From positions 1 to 9,242 of the forward strand of contig JBBQBQ010000132.1 of assembly GCA_038317685.1 (NCBI GenBank): a DNA stretch of 9,242 bases, read 5' to 3'. A program made the translations under genes and the position numbers. The notes beneath the pieces are model-generated. The model had not been told where the DNA came from and searched no databases. It saw nothing but the letters and a program-made list of their open reading frames with translations. This DNA comes from JBBQBQ01 sp038317685 (GTDB taxonomy: Bacteria > Desulfobacterota > Desulfuromonadia > Desulfuromonadales > DDH964). Below, piece after piece: positions 1 through 6,136 of this stretch (its first letter is position 1; each line of letters begins with the position of its first letter).

Positions 1-2
1 AT

Positions 3-50
3 TGTAAAGGACAGATTCTTGAAACCTTCAAAAAAGCCGAAAACCAATAA
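3..50 (+). CDS. possible 3' tail of an unidentified ORF cut by the window edge
   Basis: Reading from base 3 gives 15 residues (CKGQILETFKKAENQ) and then TAA at 48-50. The tail is lysine- and glutamate-rich, as many transposase-helper C-termini are, and it lies just inside the IS-like repeats at 49-137, so it could be the end of an IS gene such as istB. With only 15 residues the family cannot be recognised. The other two frames either stop at once or run into the repeats, which makes this frame the most plausible but not proven. Confidence 0.2.
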   Translation, partial: CKGQILETFKKAENQ

Positions 51-137
51 CCGGACGTTCGTTTTTCTCCCCACCTGCGCGCCAGAGAAACCGGACAATT
101 CATTTGCTAACAAACCGGACAGTTCTATTTGTTGACA
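49..137. mobile_element. probable end of an insertion sequence, IS21-like in style
   Basis: The segment holds two abutting copies of a 25-26 bp unit beginning AAACCGGACA and ending in ACA (88-112 and 112-137), plus a shorter third match, AACCGGACGTTC, at 49-60. Several internal repeats of a terminal sequence at one end are characteristic of IS21-family elements, whose termini close with CA. The sequence ends TGTTGACA at 130-137, which suits an element boundary. The body of the element would lie to the left, outside the window. No transposase domain is visible here, so the family assignment is inferred from repeat architecture alone. Confidence 0.4.
88..137. repeat. two tandem 25-26 bp repeats with CCGGACA core
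   Basis: Copy 1 (88-112) and copy 2 (112-137) share AAACCGGACA, then A/G, TTC, ATTTG, C/T, T, A/G, ACA. Copy 2 carries one extra T after TTC. Only three substitutions and one indel separate them. A diverged third copy of the first part lies at 49-60. They are the expected binding sites of a transposase at an element end. Confidence 0.7.
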
Positions 138-195
138 ACATGCCGCATAGAAAGCGAGGATGAAAAGCAAGGGCATTCCCTATGGAAAAACTAGG

Positions 196-250
196 AACAC
201 TCCCCGAGTAAAGCGGGGTACGTTGCTTGCTATCTAGTACTGGTAGTGTT
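196..250. repeat. nested inverted repeats that could fold as a three-way junction
   Basis: AACACT (196-201) pairs with AGTGTT (245-250). Stacked directly on it, CCCCG (202-206) pairs with CGGGG (214-218) around a 7-nt loop. GTAC (218-221) can pair with GTAC (237-240) as a second arm, competing for G218. Each stem is short, so this could be chance. The coaxial arrangement of the first two is what makes it worth recording. Confidence 0.3.
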
Positions 251-355
251 TATGAGCACTCAGTGACAGCCAATTGACCACCAATAGATTAAACGGTATG
301 ACCACTTGCCGGGTTGTTTCAGATATTTGAGTTATTATTTATAGTTGCCGCCATC

Positions 356-376
356 TTGAATGTAGGATAGATTCAA
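356..376. repeat. 6-bp inverted repeat, 9-nt loop
   Basis: TTGAAT (356-361) pairs with ATTCAA (371-376). It lies just before the two stronger stems at 393-439 and is the first of three hairpins in a row. No T-run follows on either strand, so it is not a terminator. Confidence 0.35.
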
Positions 377-392
377 TTTCCATCGGTAATAA

Positions 393-439
393 CAACGTTC
401 GTTGAAGGACGAAGGCCGTTGCCTCTTCGGTTGAGAGGC
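393..439. repeat. two adjacent hairpins, 10-bp bulged stem then 6-bp stem
   Basis: First stem: CAACGTTCGT (393-402) pairs with ACGAA (409-413) and CGTTG (417-421), leaving a 3-nt bulge (414-416) and a 6-nt loop. Second stem: GCCTCT (421-426) pairs with AGAGGC (434-439) around a 7-nt loop. GGCC at 414-417 and 440-443 could alternatively extend the second stem, which would make the two folds mutually exclusive. There is no poly-T on either side. Function unknown; it may belong to an RNA or to insertion debris. Confidence 0.45.
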
Positions 440-644
440 GGCCGTGCCCTGCACCAATTGCCTCCCCCACAGCATATTTGGCTGGATGCGCGCCCAGCGC
501 GGGTATTTCGTTTTCGGGATCATCAGGTTTGATCTTGTGCCCTCGCGAAACGATCCAAACAGGGCGAGGCGACAGGCCCGATGCCCCGCTCTTTTTCCCC
601 GAGGGTCTGGGTTCCGACACTAGCCGACCGTGAAAAGGACGGTA

Positions 645-660
645 TTGACGTGTACGTTAA
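645..660. promoter_or_regulatory. near-palindromic operator overlapping the -35 box
   Basis: TTGACGTGTACGTTAA is a 16-bp inverted repeat with one mismatched pair and a 2-bp centre (TTGACGT-GT-ACGTTAA). It covers the -35 hexamer, and GGTA flanks it on both sides as a direct repeat. Size and placement suit a dimeric repressor, for example of the TetR type that often controls acyl-CoA catabolism genes. The regulator is not encoded in the window, so its identity is unknown. Confidence 0.4.
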
Positions 661-673
661 GGTAATATACAGT
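645..673 (+). promoter_or_regulatory. candidate sigma70 promoter of the etfB-etfA-EMO operon
   Basis: TTGACG (645-650, 5 of 6 to consensus) and TACAGT (668-673, 4 of 6) are separated by 17 bp. TATACA (666-671) is an alternative -10 with a 15-bp spacer. Initiation near 680 would give a leader of about 35 nt before the etfB ATG at 715. It is the best sigma70-type match I see ahead of etfB. Confidence 0.45.
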
Positions 674-714
674 CTGACTTCCGGCACCCACCGACCATGA
701 AAAAGGACTGACAC

Positions 715-1527
715 ATGCTCGTGATTTCCTGCATCAAACAGGTTCCGGACACGACTCAGGTCCAGATTGATCCGGTGACCAATACTCTGGTTCGCGAGGG
801 TATTCCGTTCATTATGAATCCCTACGATGTTCACGCCCTCGAAGAGAGCCTGCTCTTGAAAGATAGCTACGGCGTCCGTGCCGTGACTTTGTCCATGGGC
901 CCCCCCAATGCCGAGGTGACCTTGCGCAAAGCGTGCGCGGTGGGAGTTGATCAGGCCATCCTTTTGTCAGATCGCGTTTTTGGCGGTGCCGACACCCTGG
1001 CGACGAGCAAGGTTCTCTCGGCAGCCATCTCGCGGCTGGCGGAAACCGAGGAGGTCGCGCTGGTGATCTGCGGCAAGCAGACCATCGACGGCGACACCGC
1101 CCAGGTCGGCCCCGGGATTGCCAGTCGCCTCGGCTATCATCAACTGACCCTGGTCGACCGGATCGAGCATCTCGATCTGGAGAAGAAAACCATCCGAGTC
1201 AGGCGCAAACTGGAGGGGCGACATGAGATTGTCGAGGCGCCGCTGCCGGCAGTCCTGACCGTCGTACGGGAACTGAACCGGCCCCGCTATCCGACTGTCC
1301 CGATGCGTCTGACCGCTCAGGAAACGCCCATCACCGTCTGGAATAACGAGGTTCTTCAACTCGACGTCAACGGCATCGGCCTCAAGGGCTCGCCCACCTG
1401 GGTCAGCCGTATCTTCTCTCCCGAGCGAGAGAAGGGGGAGATTCTCGGCGACGGGGAGAACGATCCGGTCGGCACGGCACAGCTGCTGGTCGATAAACTG
1501 TTGGAGAAGGACCTTCTGGCTCTGTGA
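715..1527 (+). CDS. etfB: electron transfer flavoprotein, beta subunit
   Basis: Beta subunit of the soluble FAD heterodimer EtfAB, which carries electrons between flavin dehydrogenases (typically acyl-CoA dehydrogenases) and a membrane acceptor. At 270 residues it is of usual length. The start MLVISCIKQVPDT is the classic EtfB N-terminus, preceded by AAAAAGGAC with about 6 nt to the ATG. CGKQTIDGDTAQVGP (119-133) is the nucleotide-binding loop. The EtfB signature region follows at about 162-183 (RRKLEGRHEIVEAPLPAVLTV). GDTAQVGP is the form known from electron-bifurcating ETFs with FAD in the beta subunit; classical AMP-binding ETFs have a DD..NQTG type loop. It is the first gene of the operon, with etfA starting 25 nt after its stop. 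A MKKD mini-frame (697-711) ends just before the start and may be incidental. Family call is very secure; the bifurcating type is an inference. Confidence 0.96.
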   Translation: MLVISCIKQVPDTTQVQIDPVTNTLVREGIPFIMNPYDVHALEESLLLKDSYGVRAVTLSMGPPNAEVTLRKACAVGVDQAILLSDRVFGGADTLATSKVLSAAISRLAETEEVALVICGKQTIDGDTAQVGPGIASRLGYHQLTLVDRIEHLDLEKKTIRVRRKLEGRHEIVEAPLPAVLTVVRELNRPRYPTVPMRLTAQETPITVWNNEVLQLDVNGIGLKGSPTWVSRIFSPEREKGEILGDGENDPVGTAQLLVDKLLEKDLLAL

Positions 1528-1552
1528 GCCTGACAGAAACAGGGATCATCTC

Positions 1553-2899
1553 ATGACCGAACCGAAGAAACTGAAAAAACCCCGCGGCAAAGCGCGCCTG
1601 ATAGACAACAGCTGTATCGCCTGCGGCGAGCGCTGCATGAGCTCCTGCCCGACTGACGCCATCACCATGAACGACGCCGGTGAGCCGATCATCGACTATG
1701 AAAAGTGCATCGGCTGCATCAAATGCGTCAAGGTCTGCCCGGCACAGGCGCTCGAGATGTTCTTCTCCCCCGAGGAACAGGCGATTCTTGACGAGATCGC
1801 GCGCCACCAGGGGGGTGCCGACGACGCTGCGGCCGAAGCAGAGATCGATCCCGATGCCCGGCAGCTGCAGGAGATGCTGGCCGGCTATCGCGGCGTCTGG
1901 GTCTTCATCGAACAGACCGGCGGCGAGGCGGCCAAGGTCTCCTGGGAGTTGCTCTTCACCGGCCGCGCGCTGGCTCAGTCTCTCGGAGTGGAGTTGTCTG
2001 CCGTGGTGATCGGTCATCAGGTTGAAGGGCTCTGCAGTGAGGCGTTCGGATACGGTGCCGAGCAGGCCTACTTGCTGGATGCCCCGGTGTATCGTCACTA
2101 TCGCACCGAGGCCTATGCCCGCGCGCTTTGTCATCTGATCGGCAAACATAAGCCCGAAGTGATTCTGATGGGCGCGACCGGGGTTGGGCGGGATCTGGCC
2201 GGAGCGGTCGCAACTGTGGTCAGGACCGGACTGACCGCCGACTGCACCGGGCTCTCCATCGACGATCACCGCAACTTGATGCAGACCCGACCGGCATTCG
2301 GCGGCAACATCATGGCCACTATCATGTGCGACAAATACCGGCCGCAGATGGCGACGGTACGCCCCCACGTGATGCAGATGCCCGAGTTCGTCGCCGGCCG
2401 CAGCGGCCGCATGTCTCGCGAGAGCTTTGCCCCGCCCGAGGCGGAGATTCTGGTCAAGGTGCTGGAGGTGATCGAGGACGGTGCCGGTCATGGCAAGGTC
2501 GATATCGCCGGGGCCAATATCATTGTCTCCGGCGGTCGCGGAATGATGGGCAAGGAAAACTTTGCCATGCTTCAGGACTTGGCCGATGCGCTTGGTGGCG
2601 TGGTCGGCGCTTCGCGCAGCGCCGTCGATGCCGGATGGATGCCGGGAGAACGCCAGGTGGGACAAACCGGGAAAACGGTGCGCCCGACGGTCTATATCGC
2701 CTGCGGGATCAGCGGAGCCATACAGCACATGGTCGGGATGCAGGATTCCGATGTCATTATCGCCATCAACCGCGACCCCGAGGCGCCGATTTTTCAGATT
2801 GCCCACTACGGGATTGTCGGCGACCTGTTCCAGGTGATCCCGTCAATGACTGCACGGATCAGCGAATTGCGCCAGGCTGCCCGCCGCCACAGCGCCTGA
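1553..2899 (+). CDS. etfA: electron transfer flavoprotein, alpha subunit with N-terminal 2x[4Fe-4S] ferredoxin domain
   Basis: Alpha subunit of EtfAB; it binds the electron-shuttling FAD. It has 448 residues, longer than the usual 310-330 because of an N-terminal ferredoxin domain. Cluster motif 1 is C21-C24-C28-C32 (CIACGERCMSSCP, with CX3C in place of the usual CX2C in the second gap). Motif 2 is C52-C55-C58-C62 (CIGCIKCVKVCP). A poorly conserved acidic linker spans about 75-105, the EtfA N-domain about 112-290, and the FAD domain 320-430 with SGGRG (326-330), GASRSAVDAGW (352-362), QVGQTGKTV (368-376), GISGAIQH (385-392), NRDPEAPIF (406-414) and YGIVGD (419-424). AGGGAT lies ahead of the ATG. 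Ferredoxin-extended EtfA is known from anaerobes, for example caffeyl-CoA reductase and lactate dehydrogenase ETFs of Acetobacterium and ETFs of Geobacter relatives. The extra clusters probably relay electrons to the EMO encoded next. Confidence 0.96.
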   Translation: MTEPKKLKKPRGKARLIDNSCIACGERCMSSCPTDAITMNDAGEPIIDYEKCIGCIKCVKVCPAQALEMFFSPEEQAILDEIARHQGGADDAAAEAEIDPDARQLQEMLAGYRGVWVFIEQTGGEAAKVSWELLFTGRALAQSLGVELSAVVIGHQVEGLCSEAFGYGAEQAYLLDAPVYRHYRTEAYARALCHLIGKHKPEVILMGATGVGRDLAGAVATVVRTGLTADCTGLSIDDHRNLMQTRPAFGGNIMATIMCDKYRPQMATVRPHVMQMPEFVAGRSGRMSRESFAPPEAEILVKVLEVIEDGAGHGKVDIAGANIIVSGGRGMMGKENFAMLQDLADALGGVVGASRSAVDAGWMPGERQVGQTGKTVRPTVYIACGISGAIQHMVGMQDSDVIIAINRDPEAPIFQIAHYGIVGDLFQVIPSMTARISELRQAARRHSA

Positions 2900-2920
2900 T
2901 CAAGGAGAAGACTCTCTGCC

Positions 2921-4912
2921 ATGTCAGCCCAACAGCTTTTCTTTATTCCGCTTTTTATAGTCGCTCTGGCGAGCTTCGCCTTTAGCTGTTACCAGCGCTT
3001 CGCCCCGCTGGCGCTGTGTCAAGATGACGATCGCTTTTCCAACCCGGCGGCCCGCCTCAAAAAAACCCTGCGCTACGCTTTGGGGCAGCAGCGGGTGGTC
3101 AAGCGTGCCTTCGGCTTCAATCACCTGCTGTTGTTCTGGTCATTTCTGGTGCTGCTGCTGGCCAACGGCGAATTCCTGCTGGCCGGAATCTTTCCGGTGC
3201 TGCGTCTGTCGGCGCTGCCCGGGGTCCTTTACCACCCCCTGACCCTGGTGTTTGACCTGGTGTCTCTGCTCACCCTGGCCTGTGTCGCGGTTGCTGCCGC
3301 CCGCCGGCTTTTCTTCCCCCCGGACTATCTATCGAGCAGCTACGCCAGCGCCCGCAGCGGTGAGGCTCTAATTATCCTCGGCTTCATCGCTGCCCTGATG
3401 CTGGCGTTCTTTTTCCTCCGTGCCGCCGAAGTCGCCCTGGGGCTGGAGCCGGCAGCGGCCTGGATGCCGATCTCCAATGCCCTCGCCACTGGCCTGAAGG
3501 GCATTTCGGTGACGGCTCTGGAGACGCTGGCGGCCGTGGCCTGGTGGGTTCATGCCCTGGTGCTGCTGGTTTTCATAAACCTGTTGCCGCGCAGCAAGCA
3601 CATGCATATCCTGACCGCGATTCCCAACTGTTACTTCTCCTCCCTTGAAAAACCGAACACCCAGCCTCGTGAAACCTTTACCCATGGTCAGGTCTTCGGC
3701 GTCGGCAGCGTCGAGCGCTTTTCCTGGAAAGACATCCTTGATGCTTACACCTGCACCGAATGCGGGCGCTGTCAGGATGTCTGCCCGGCCCGGTTTACCG
3801 GTAAACCCCTCAACCCGCGGCAGGTGGTGCATGACATCAAGGTCAACTTTCTCGAAAACGTCAGTCTGCTGAAGAACGGCGAGCAACCACGTCTGCCGCT
3901 GATCGGCGAAGCGGGTGAAGGGTGCAACAGCGAAGACGCCCTCTGGGCCTGCACCACCTGTGGCGCCTGTCTGCAGGCCTGCCCGGTGCTGATCGAGCAT
4001 TTGCCGAAGATCGTCAAGATGCGCCGGCATCTGGTTGAGACCGAGGCTCGCTTTCCCGGGGAGCTGCTCAACCTCTTCGAAAACATGGAACAACGCAGCA
4101 ACCCCTGGGGGATCGCGCCGAGCGAGCGGACCAAATGGTGCAGCCAGCTCGGCAACCGCGACTTTGTCACCGGCACGACAGAATATCTCTTCTTCGTCGG
4201 TTGCTCCGGAGCCTTTGACAACCGCAACAAACATGTCTCCGTAGCGGTCGCGACCCTGCTCGATCAGGCCGGAATTTCCTGGGGAATTCTGGGCAAGGAT
4301 GAGCTCTGCTGCGGTGACAGCGTGCGGCGGCTCGGCAATGAGTTTGTCTTCGATCTGCTGGCGCAGAAGAATGCCGCCCTCTTCAAAGAGCGCGGCGTCA
4401 AAAAGATTATCACCCAGTGCCCGCACTGTTTTTCGATCCTGCTCAACGATTATCGTCAGTATGGCCTGGATCTGGAGGTGATTCATCACAGCCAGCTGCT
4501 TGCTGAGCTGGTTGCGGCCGGTCGTCTGCAGGTCACGGCGGCCAAAGCTCAGGGGCAGGTCATCTTCCACGACTCCTGCTATCTCGGCCGTCACAACGAC
4601 GTCTATCAGGCGCCCCGTCAGGTCGTTGCCGCCGCCACCGGCACGCCGCCCGCTGAATTTACCCGGCACGGGGAAAACTCCTTCTGCTGCGGTGCCGGCG
4701 GTGGTCGCATGTGGATGGAGGAGCATCTGGGGACACGGATCAATCTCGACCGGGTTCGTGAGGCGCTTGGTCAGGGGGCGCAGACCGTCTGTGTCGCCTG
4801 CCCTTACTGTCTGACGATGTTTGAGGACGGGTTCAAGGATGAAAAGGCTGATTCAGTCAAAGTTCGCGATATCGCAGAAGTCCTGGCCGAGGCAATGGCG
4901 CCGGGCCGATAA
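2921..4912 (+). CDS. membrane iron-sulfur ETF:menaquinone oxidoreductase (EMO type, HdrD-like)
   Basis: Integral membrane FeS protein of 663 residues that should oxidise reduced EtfAB and reduce menaquinone. Hydrophobic segments lie at about 6-24, 66-96, 106-131, 149-170 and 197-222. This is a NarI-like heme b domain with histidines H68, H105, H211, H227 and H229 as ligand candidates. Two [4Fe-4S] motifs follow: C278-C281-C284-C288 (CTECGRCQDVCP) and C344-C347-C350-C354 (CTTCGACLQACP). Two CCG domains of the HdrD/DUF224 kind come next: C428, C463-C464-G and C500/C503; then C553, C589-C590-G and C627/C630. The domain set matches the EMO protein described for Syntrophus and Geobacter fatty-acid and aromatic-acid oxidisers. 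The AAGGAG site (2902-2907) is 13 nt from the ATG, longer than ideal, so initiation may be weak. It starts 21 nt after etfA, so they are cotranscribed. Acceptor identity is from family knowledge. Confidence 0.92.
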   Translation: MSAQQLFFIPLFIVALASFAFSCYQRFAPLALCQDDDRFSNPAARLKKTLRYALGQQRVVKRAFGFNHLLLFWSFLVLLLANGEFLLAGIFPVLRLSALPGVLYHPLTLVFDLVSLLTLACVAVAAARRLFFPPDYLSSSYASARSGEALIILGFIAALMLAFFFLRAAEVALGLEPAAAWMPISNALATGLKGISVTALETLAAVAWWVHALVLLVFINLLPRSKHMHILTAIPNCYFSSLEKPNTQPRETFTHGQVFGVGSVERFSWKDILDAYTCTECGRCQDVCPARFTGKPLNPRQVVHDIKVNFLENVSLLKNGEQPRLPLIGEAGEGCNSEDALWACTTCGACLQACPVLIEHLPKIVKMRRHLVETEARFPGELLNLFENMEQRSNPWGIAPSERTKWCSQLGNRDFVTGTTEYLFFVGCSGAFDNRNKHVSVAVATLLDQAGISWGILGKDELCCGDSVRRLGNEFVFDLLAQKNAALFKERGVKKIITQCPHCFSILLNDYRQYGLDLEVIHHSQLLAELVAAGRLQVTAAKAQGQVIFHDSCYLGRHNDVYQAPRQVVAAATGTPPAEFTRHGENSFCCGAGGGRMWMEEHLGTRINLDRVREALGQGAQTVCVACPYCLTMFEDGFKDEKADSVKVRDIAEVLAEAMAPGR

Positions 4913-5072
4913 TTTTGACCTTCAGCCGGTGAACTATGGGTACGATAACCTGAGCGTGCCTGCCTGAAAATCGGATTCGTTTGAGAATTCTGTACTTTCT
5001 GGTCTTTCTTATCGGCGGTAATTTGCTACCCTTAAGCTTAATATTCCCTCATCGGGGTCGGAGAGCGCGCAT
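4913..5072 (+). promoter_or_regulatory. intergenic region ahead of the Gfo/Idh/MocA gene, promoter not resolved
   Basis: The gap is 160 nt and AT-richer than its flanks, as a promoter region usually is. TAATAT (5039-5044) is a good -10 hexamer, but no matching -35 lies 16-18 bp upstream of it. TTGAGA (4981-4986) has no matching -10. CGGAGAG ahead of ATG 5073 is the ribosome binding site. No terminator with a T-run was found after the EMO gene, so readthrough is possible. Confidence 0.3.
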
Positions 5073-6029
5073 ATGAAAATTGGACTGATTGGAATCGGAA
5101 AGATTGCAAATTACCAGATGCAGGCGATTTCCCATGCCAAGGGGATCAGCTTAGTCGACGCCCATGATCTCAATCCGGTCCGAGCCGAAGAACTTCCCGG
5201 CAGCGTCACTTTCTACGATAGCCTGGACAAAATTCTCAGTCGCTCCAAGGCTGACGCCTTCCTGGTGTCAACGCCAACCCCCAGTCACTTTGACGTGGGA
5301 ATGAAAATCATCGAATCGGATCGGGTCGCGATCATCGAAAAACCTCTCTGTCTTACCTCCACGCAGGAAGCTGCGCTGCAAGCGGCCGCAAAGAAAAGAA
5401 AGCTGCCGCTCTATACGGCCTTTCACCCTTCTTATGGGCGCGAAGTTGACTGGTGGGTTGAGCAGCGTGCAGAAAAAAACTTTGATCTGGGCAAGCTGGT
5501 TGGATTTGAATCTTGTTTTGCCGACCCCTTTTTTCTCAACGGGGAGCTAACCCTCGGCGCGGTCGGCAAGGCCGGAGCCTGGGCAGACGGCGGAATCAGC
5601 AGCCTGAGTATTTTGGCCCGCATTATCGACCCGACCCAGATGGAGCTGGTTGATGGGCGGATGACCTGCATTCCGAGCCTTAATTGTACGGAAGTTCAGG
5701 GGCTGGGAGTCTATCGGTTCACTGCGGAGGGGCGGACCGGGTTTGGTGTCGTCGACACCAACTGGACCTTGGGAAAAAACCATAAAATGACCTGCCTTTG
5801 GTATGAAAATGGGACCATCTGCCTGGATCATTCGAAGGAGTTGGCGAGCCTGACCTACAGCAATCAGGAAGACCTGGTCTTCAATCTCGCAACCGACAAA
5901 CCCCGCCTGGTGAACCATTACTGCGGCGTATTTTCCAACCTGACCGAGCTGTTTGGCCGGGGAGAGGACAACCAGGGCCTGTCCAGTCAACTGCACGGCC
6001 TGTTGTTTGCTGCATCAAACAGGAATTAG
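5073..6029 (+). CDS. Gfo/Idh/MocA-family NAD(P)-dependent dehydrogenase, sugar 1-dehydrogenase-like
   Basis: Predicted soluble NAD(P)-dependent oxidoreductase of 318 residues. The N-terminal Rossmann fold shows MKIGLIGIGKIA (GxGxIA, 7-12). The catalytic lysine lies in EKP (89-91). The second domain is the beta-sheet substrate domain. Most family members have a GGHxxD-type catalytic motif, but here the equivalent reads WADGGISSLSIL (170-181). That resembles the DPGINALSI segment of D-galactose and L-arabinose 1-dehydrogenases, with the usual Asn replaced by Ser176. H118 in TAFHPSYG may match another active-site histidine of that group. A sugar 1-dehydrogenase is therefore the best guess, with the substrate unknown. 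It has its own upstream gap of 160 nt and is probably not part of the etf operon. An alternative is a non-sugar Gfo/Idh member or an enzyme with altered catalysis. Confidence 0.85.
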   Translation: MKIGLIGIGKIANYQMQAISHAKGISLVDAHDLNPVRAEELPGSVTFYDSLDKILSRSKADAFLVSTPTPSHFDVGMKIIESDRVAIIEKPLCLTSTQEAALQAAAKKRKLPLYTAFHPSYGREVDWWVEQRAEKNFDLGKLVGFESCFADPFFLNGELTLGAVGKAGAWADGGISSLSILARIIDPTQMELVDGRMTCIPSLNCTEVQGLGVYRFTAEGRTGFGVVDTNWTLGKNHKMTCLWYENGTICLDHSKELASLTYSNQEDLVFNLATDKPRLVNHYCGVFSNLTELFGRGEDNQGLSSQLHGLLFAASNRN

Positions 6030-6030
6030 T

Positions 6031-6057
6031 CTGGTTCCAGGTGTGATTGTGGACCAG
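6031..6057 (+). other. stem-loop directly after the Gfo/Idh/MocA stop codon
   Basis: CTGG (6031-6034) pairs with CCAG (6054-6057) and TCCA (6036-6039) with TGGA (6050-6053), an 8-bp stem with one bulged T and a 10-nt loop. It begins one base after the TAG stop. No T-run follows, so it is more likely an mRNA 3' stabilising hairpin or a chance fold than an intrinsic terminator. Confidence 0.35.
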
Positions 6058-6136
6058 GCAAGGGATGTTCCAGAAAACCAGGGACCCTCCTCAGCTTTCC
6101 CGGGAGGCCGCCCGGCTGCTGCTGCGGCTAAGATGC

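Larger units (their letters stand above)
141..604. other. non-coding stretch of lower GC, no convincing gene
   Basis: This stretch separates the IS-like end from the etfB leader. It is visibly more AT-rich than the genes to its right, particularly at 190-420. The only open frame of any length is a minus-strand GTG-initiated frame of 93 codons (620-339). It has no Shine-Dalgarno sequence in front of the GTG and no recognisable domain, so it is not called as a gene. Several inverted repeats lie here and are listed separately. It may be old insertion debris or a locus for an unrecognised RNA. Confidence 0.5.
605..708. repeat. imperfect 36-bp direct repeat flanking the etfB promoter
   Basis: Copy 1 is 605-640 and copy 2 is 672-708. 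The copies are offset by 67 bp. By hand alignment 29 of 36 aligned positions are identical, with one extra A in copy 2. Shared blocks are GTCTG, TTCCG, CAC, CCGACC, TGAAAA and GGAC. Copy 2 contains the ribosome binding site of etfB (AAAAAGGAC). Copy 1 has the same purine block with no gene start behind it. Between the copies sit the promoter and operator candidates. This is either a local duplication of the leader or a pair of regulator or RNA-binding sites. Confidence 0.65.

Noticed and set aside
541..596. Rho-independent terminator around the CCTCGC/GCGAGG stem and T5 run
   Set aside because: The stem (541-546/564-569) has a 17-nt loop and lies about 20 nt away from the T-run, so it does not form a stem-plus-U-tract unit.
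697..711. MKKD mini-ORF just ahead of etfB as a leader peptide
   Set aside because: Four codons overlapping the Shine-Dalgarno; most simply the A-rich ribosome binding region read as codons.
1403..2806. 467-codon minus-strand open frame over etfB/etfA
   Set aside because: It lies antisense to two secure genes with intact motifs, has no recognisable domain and is the usual GC-driven shadow frame.
3368..4726. 452-codon minus-strand open frame over the EMO gene
   Set aside because: Antisense shadow of a gene whose cysteine motifs and membrane segments are all in the plus frame.
5014..5026. Possible sigma54 promoter before the Gfo/Idh/MocA gene (GG...TTTGC)
   Set aside because: Only 9 bases separate the GG and GC dinucleotides; sigma54 needs 10, and the rest of the -24 box matches poorly.
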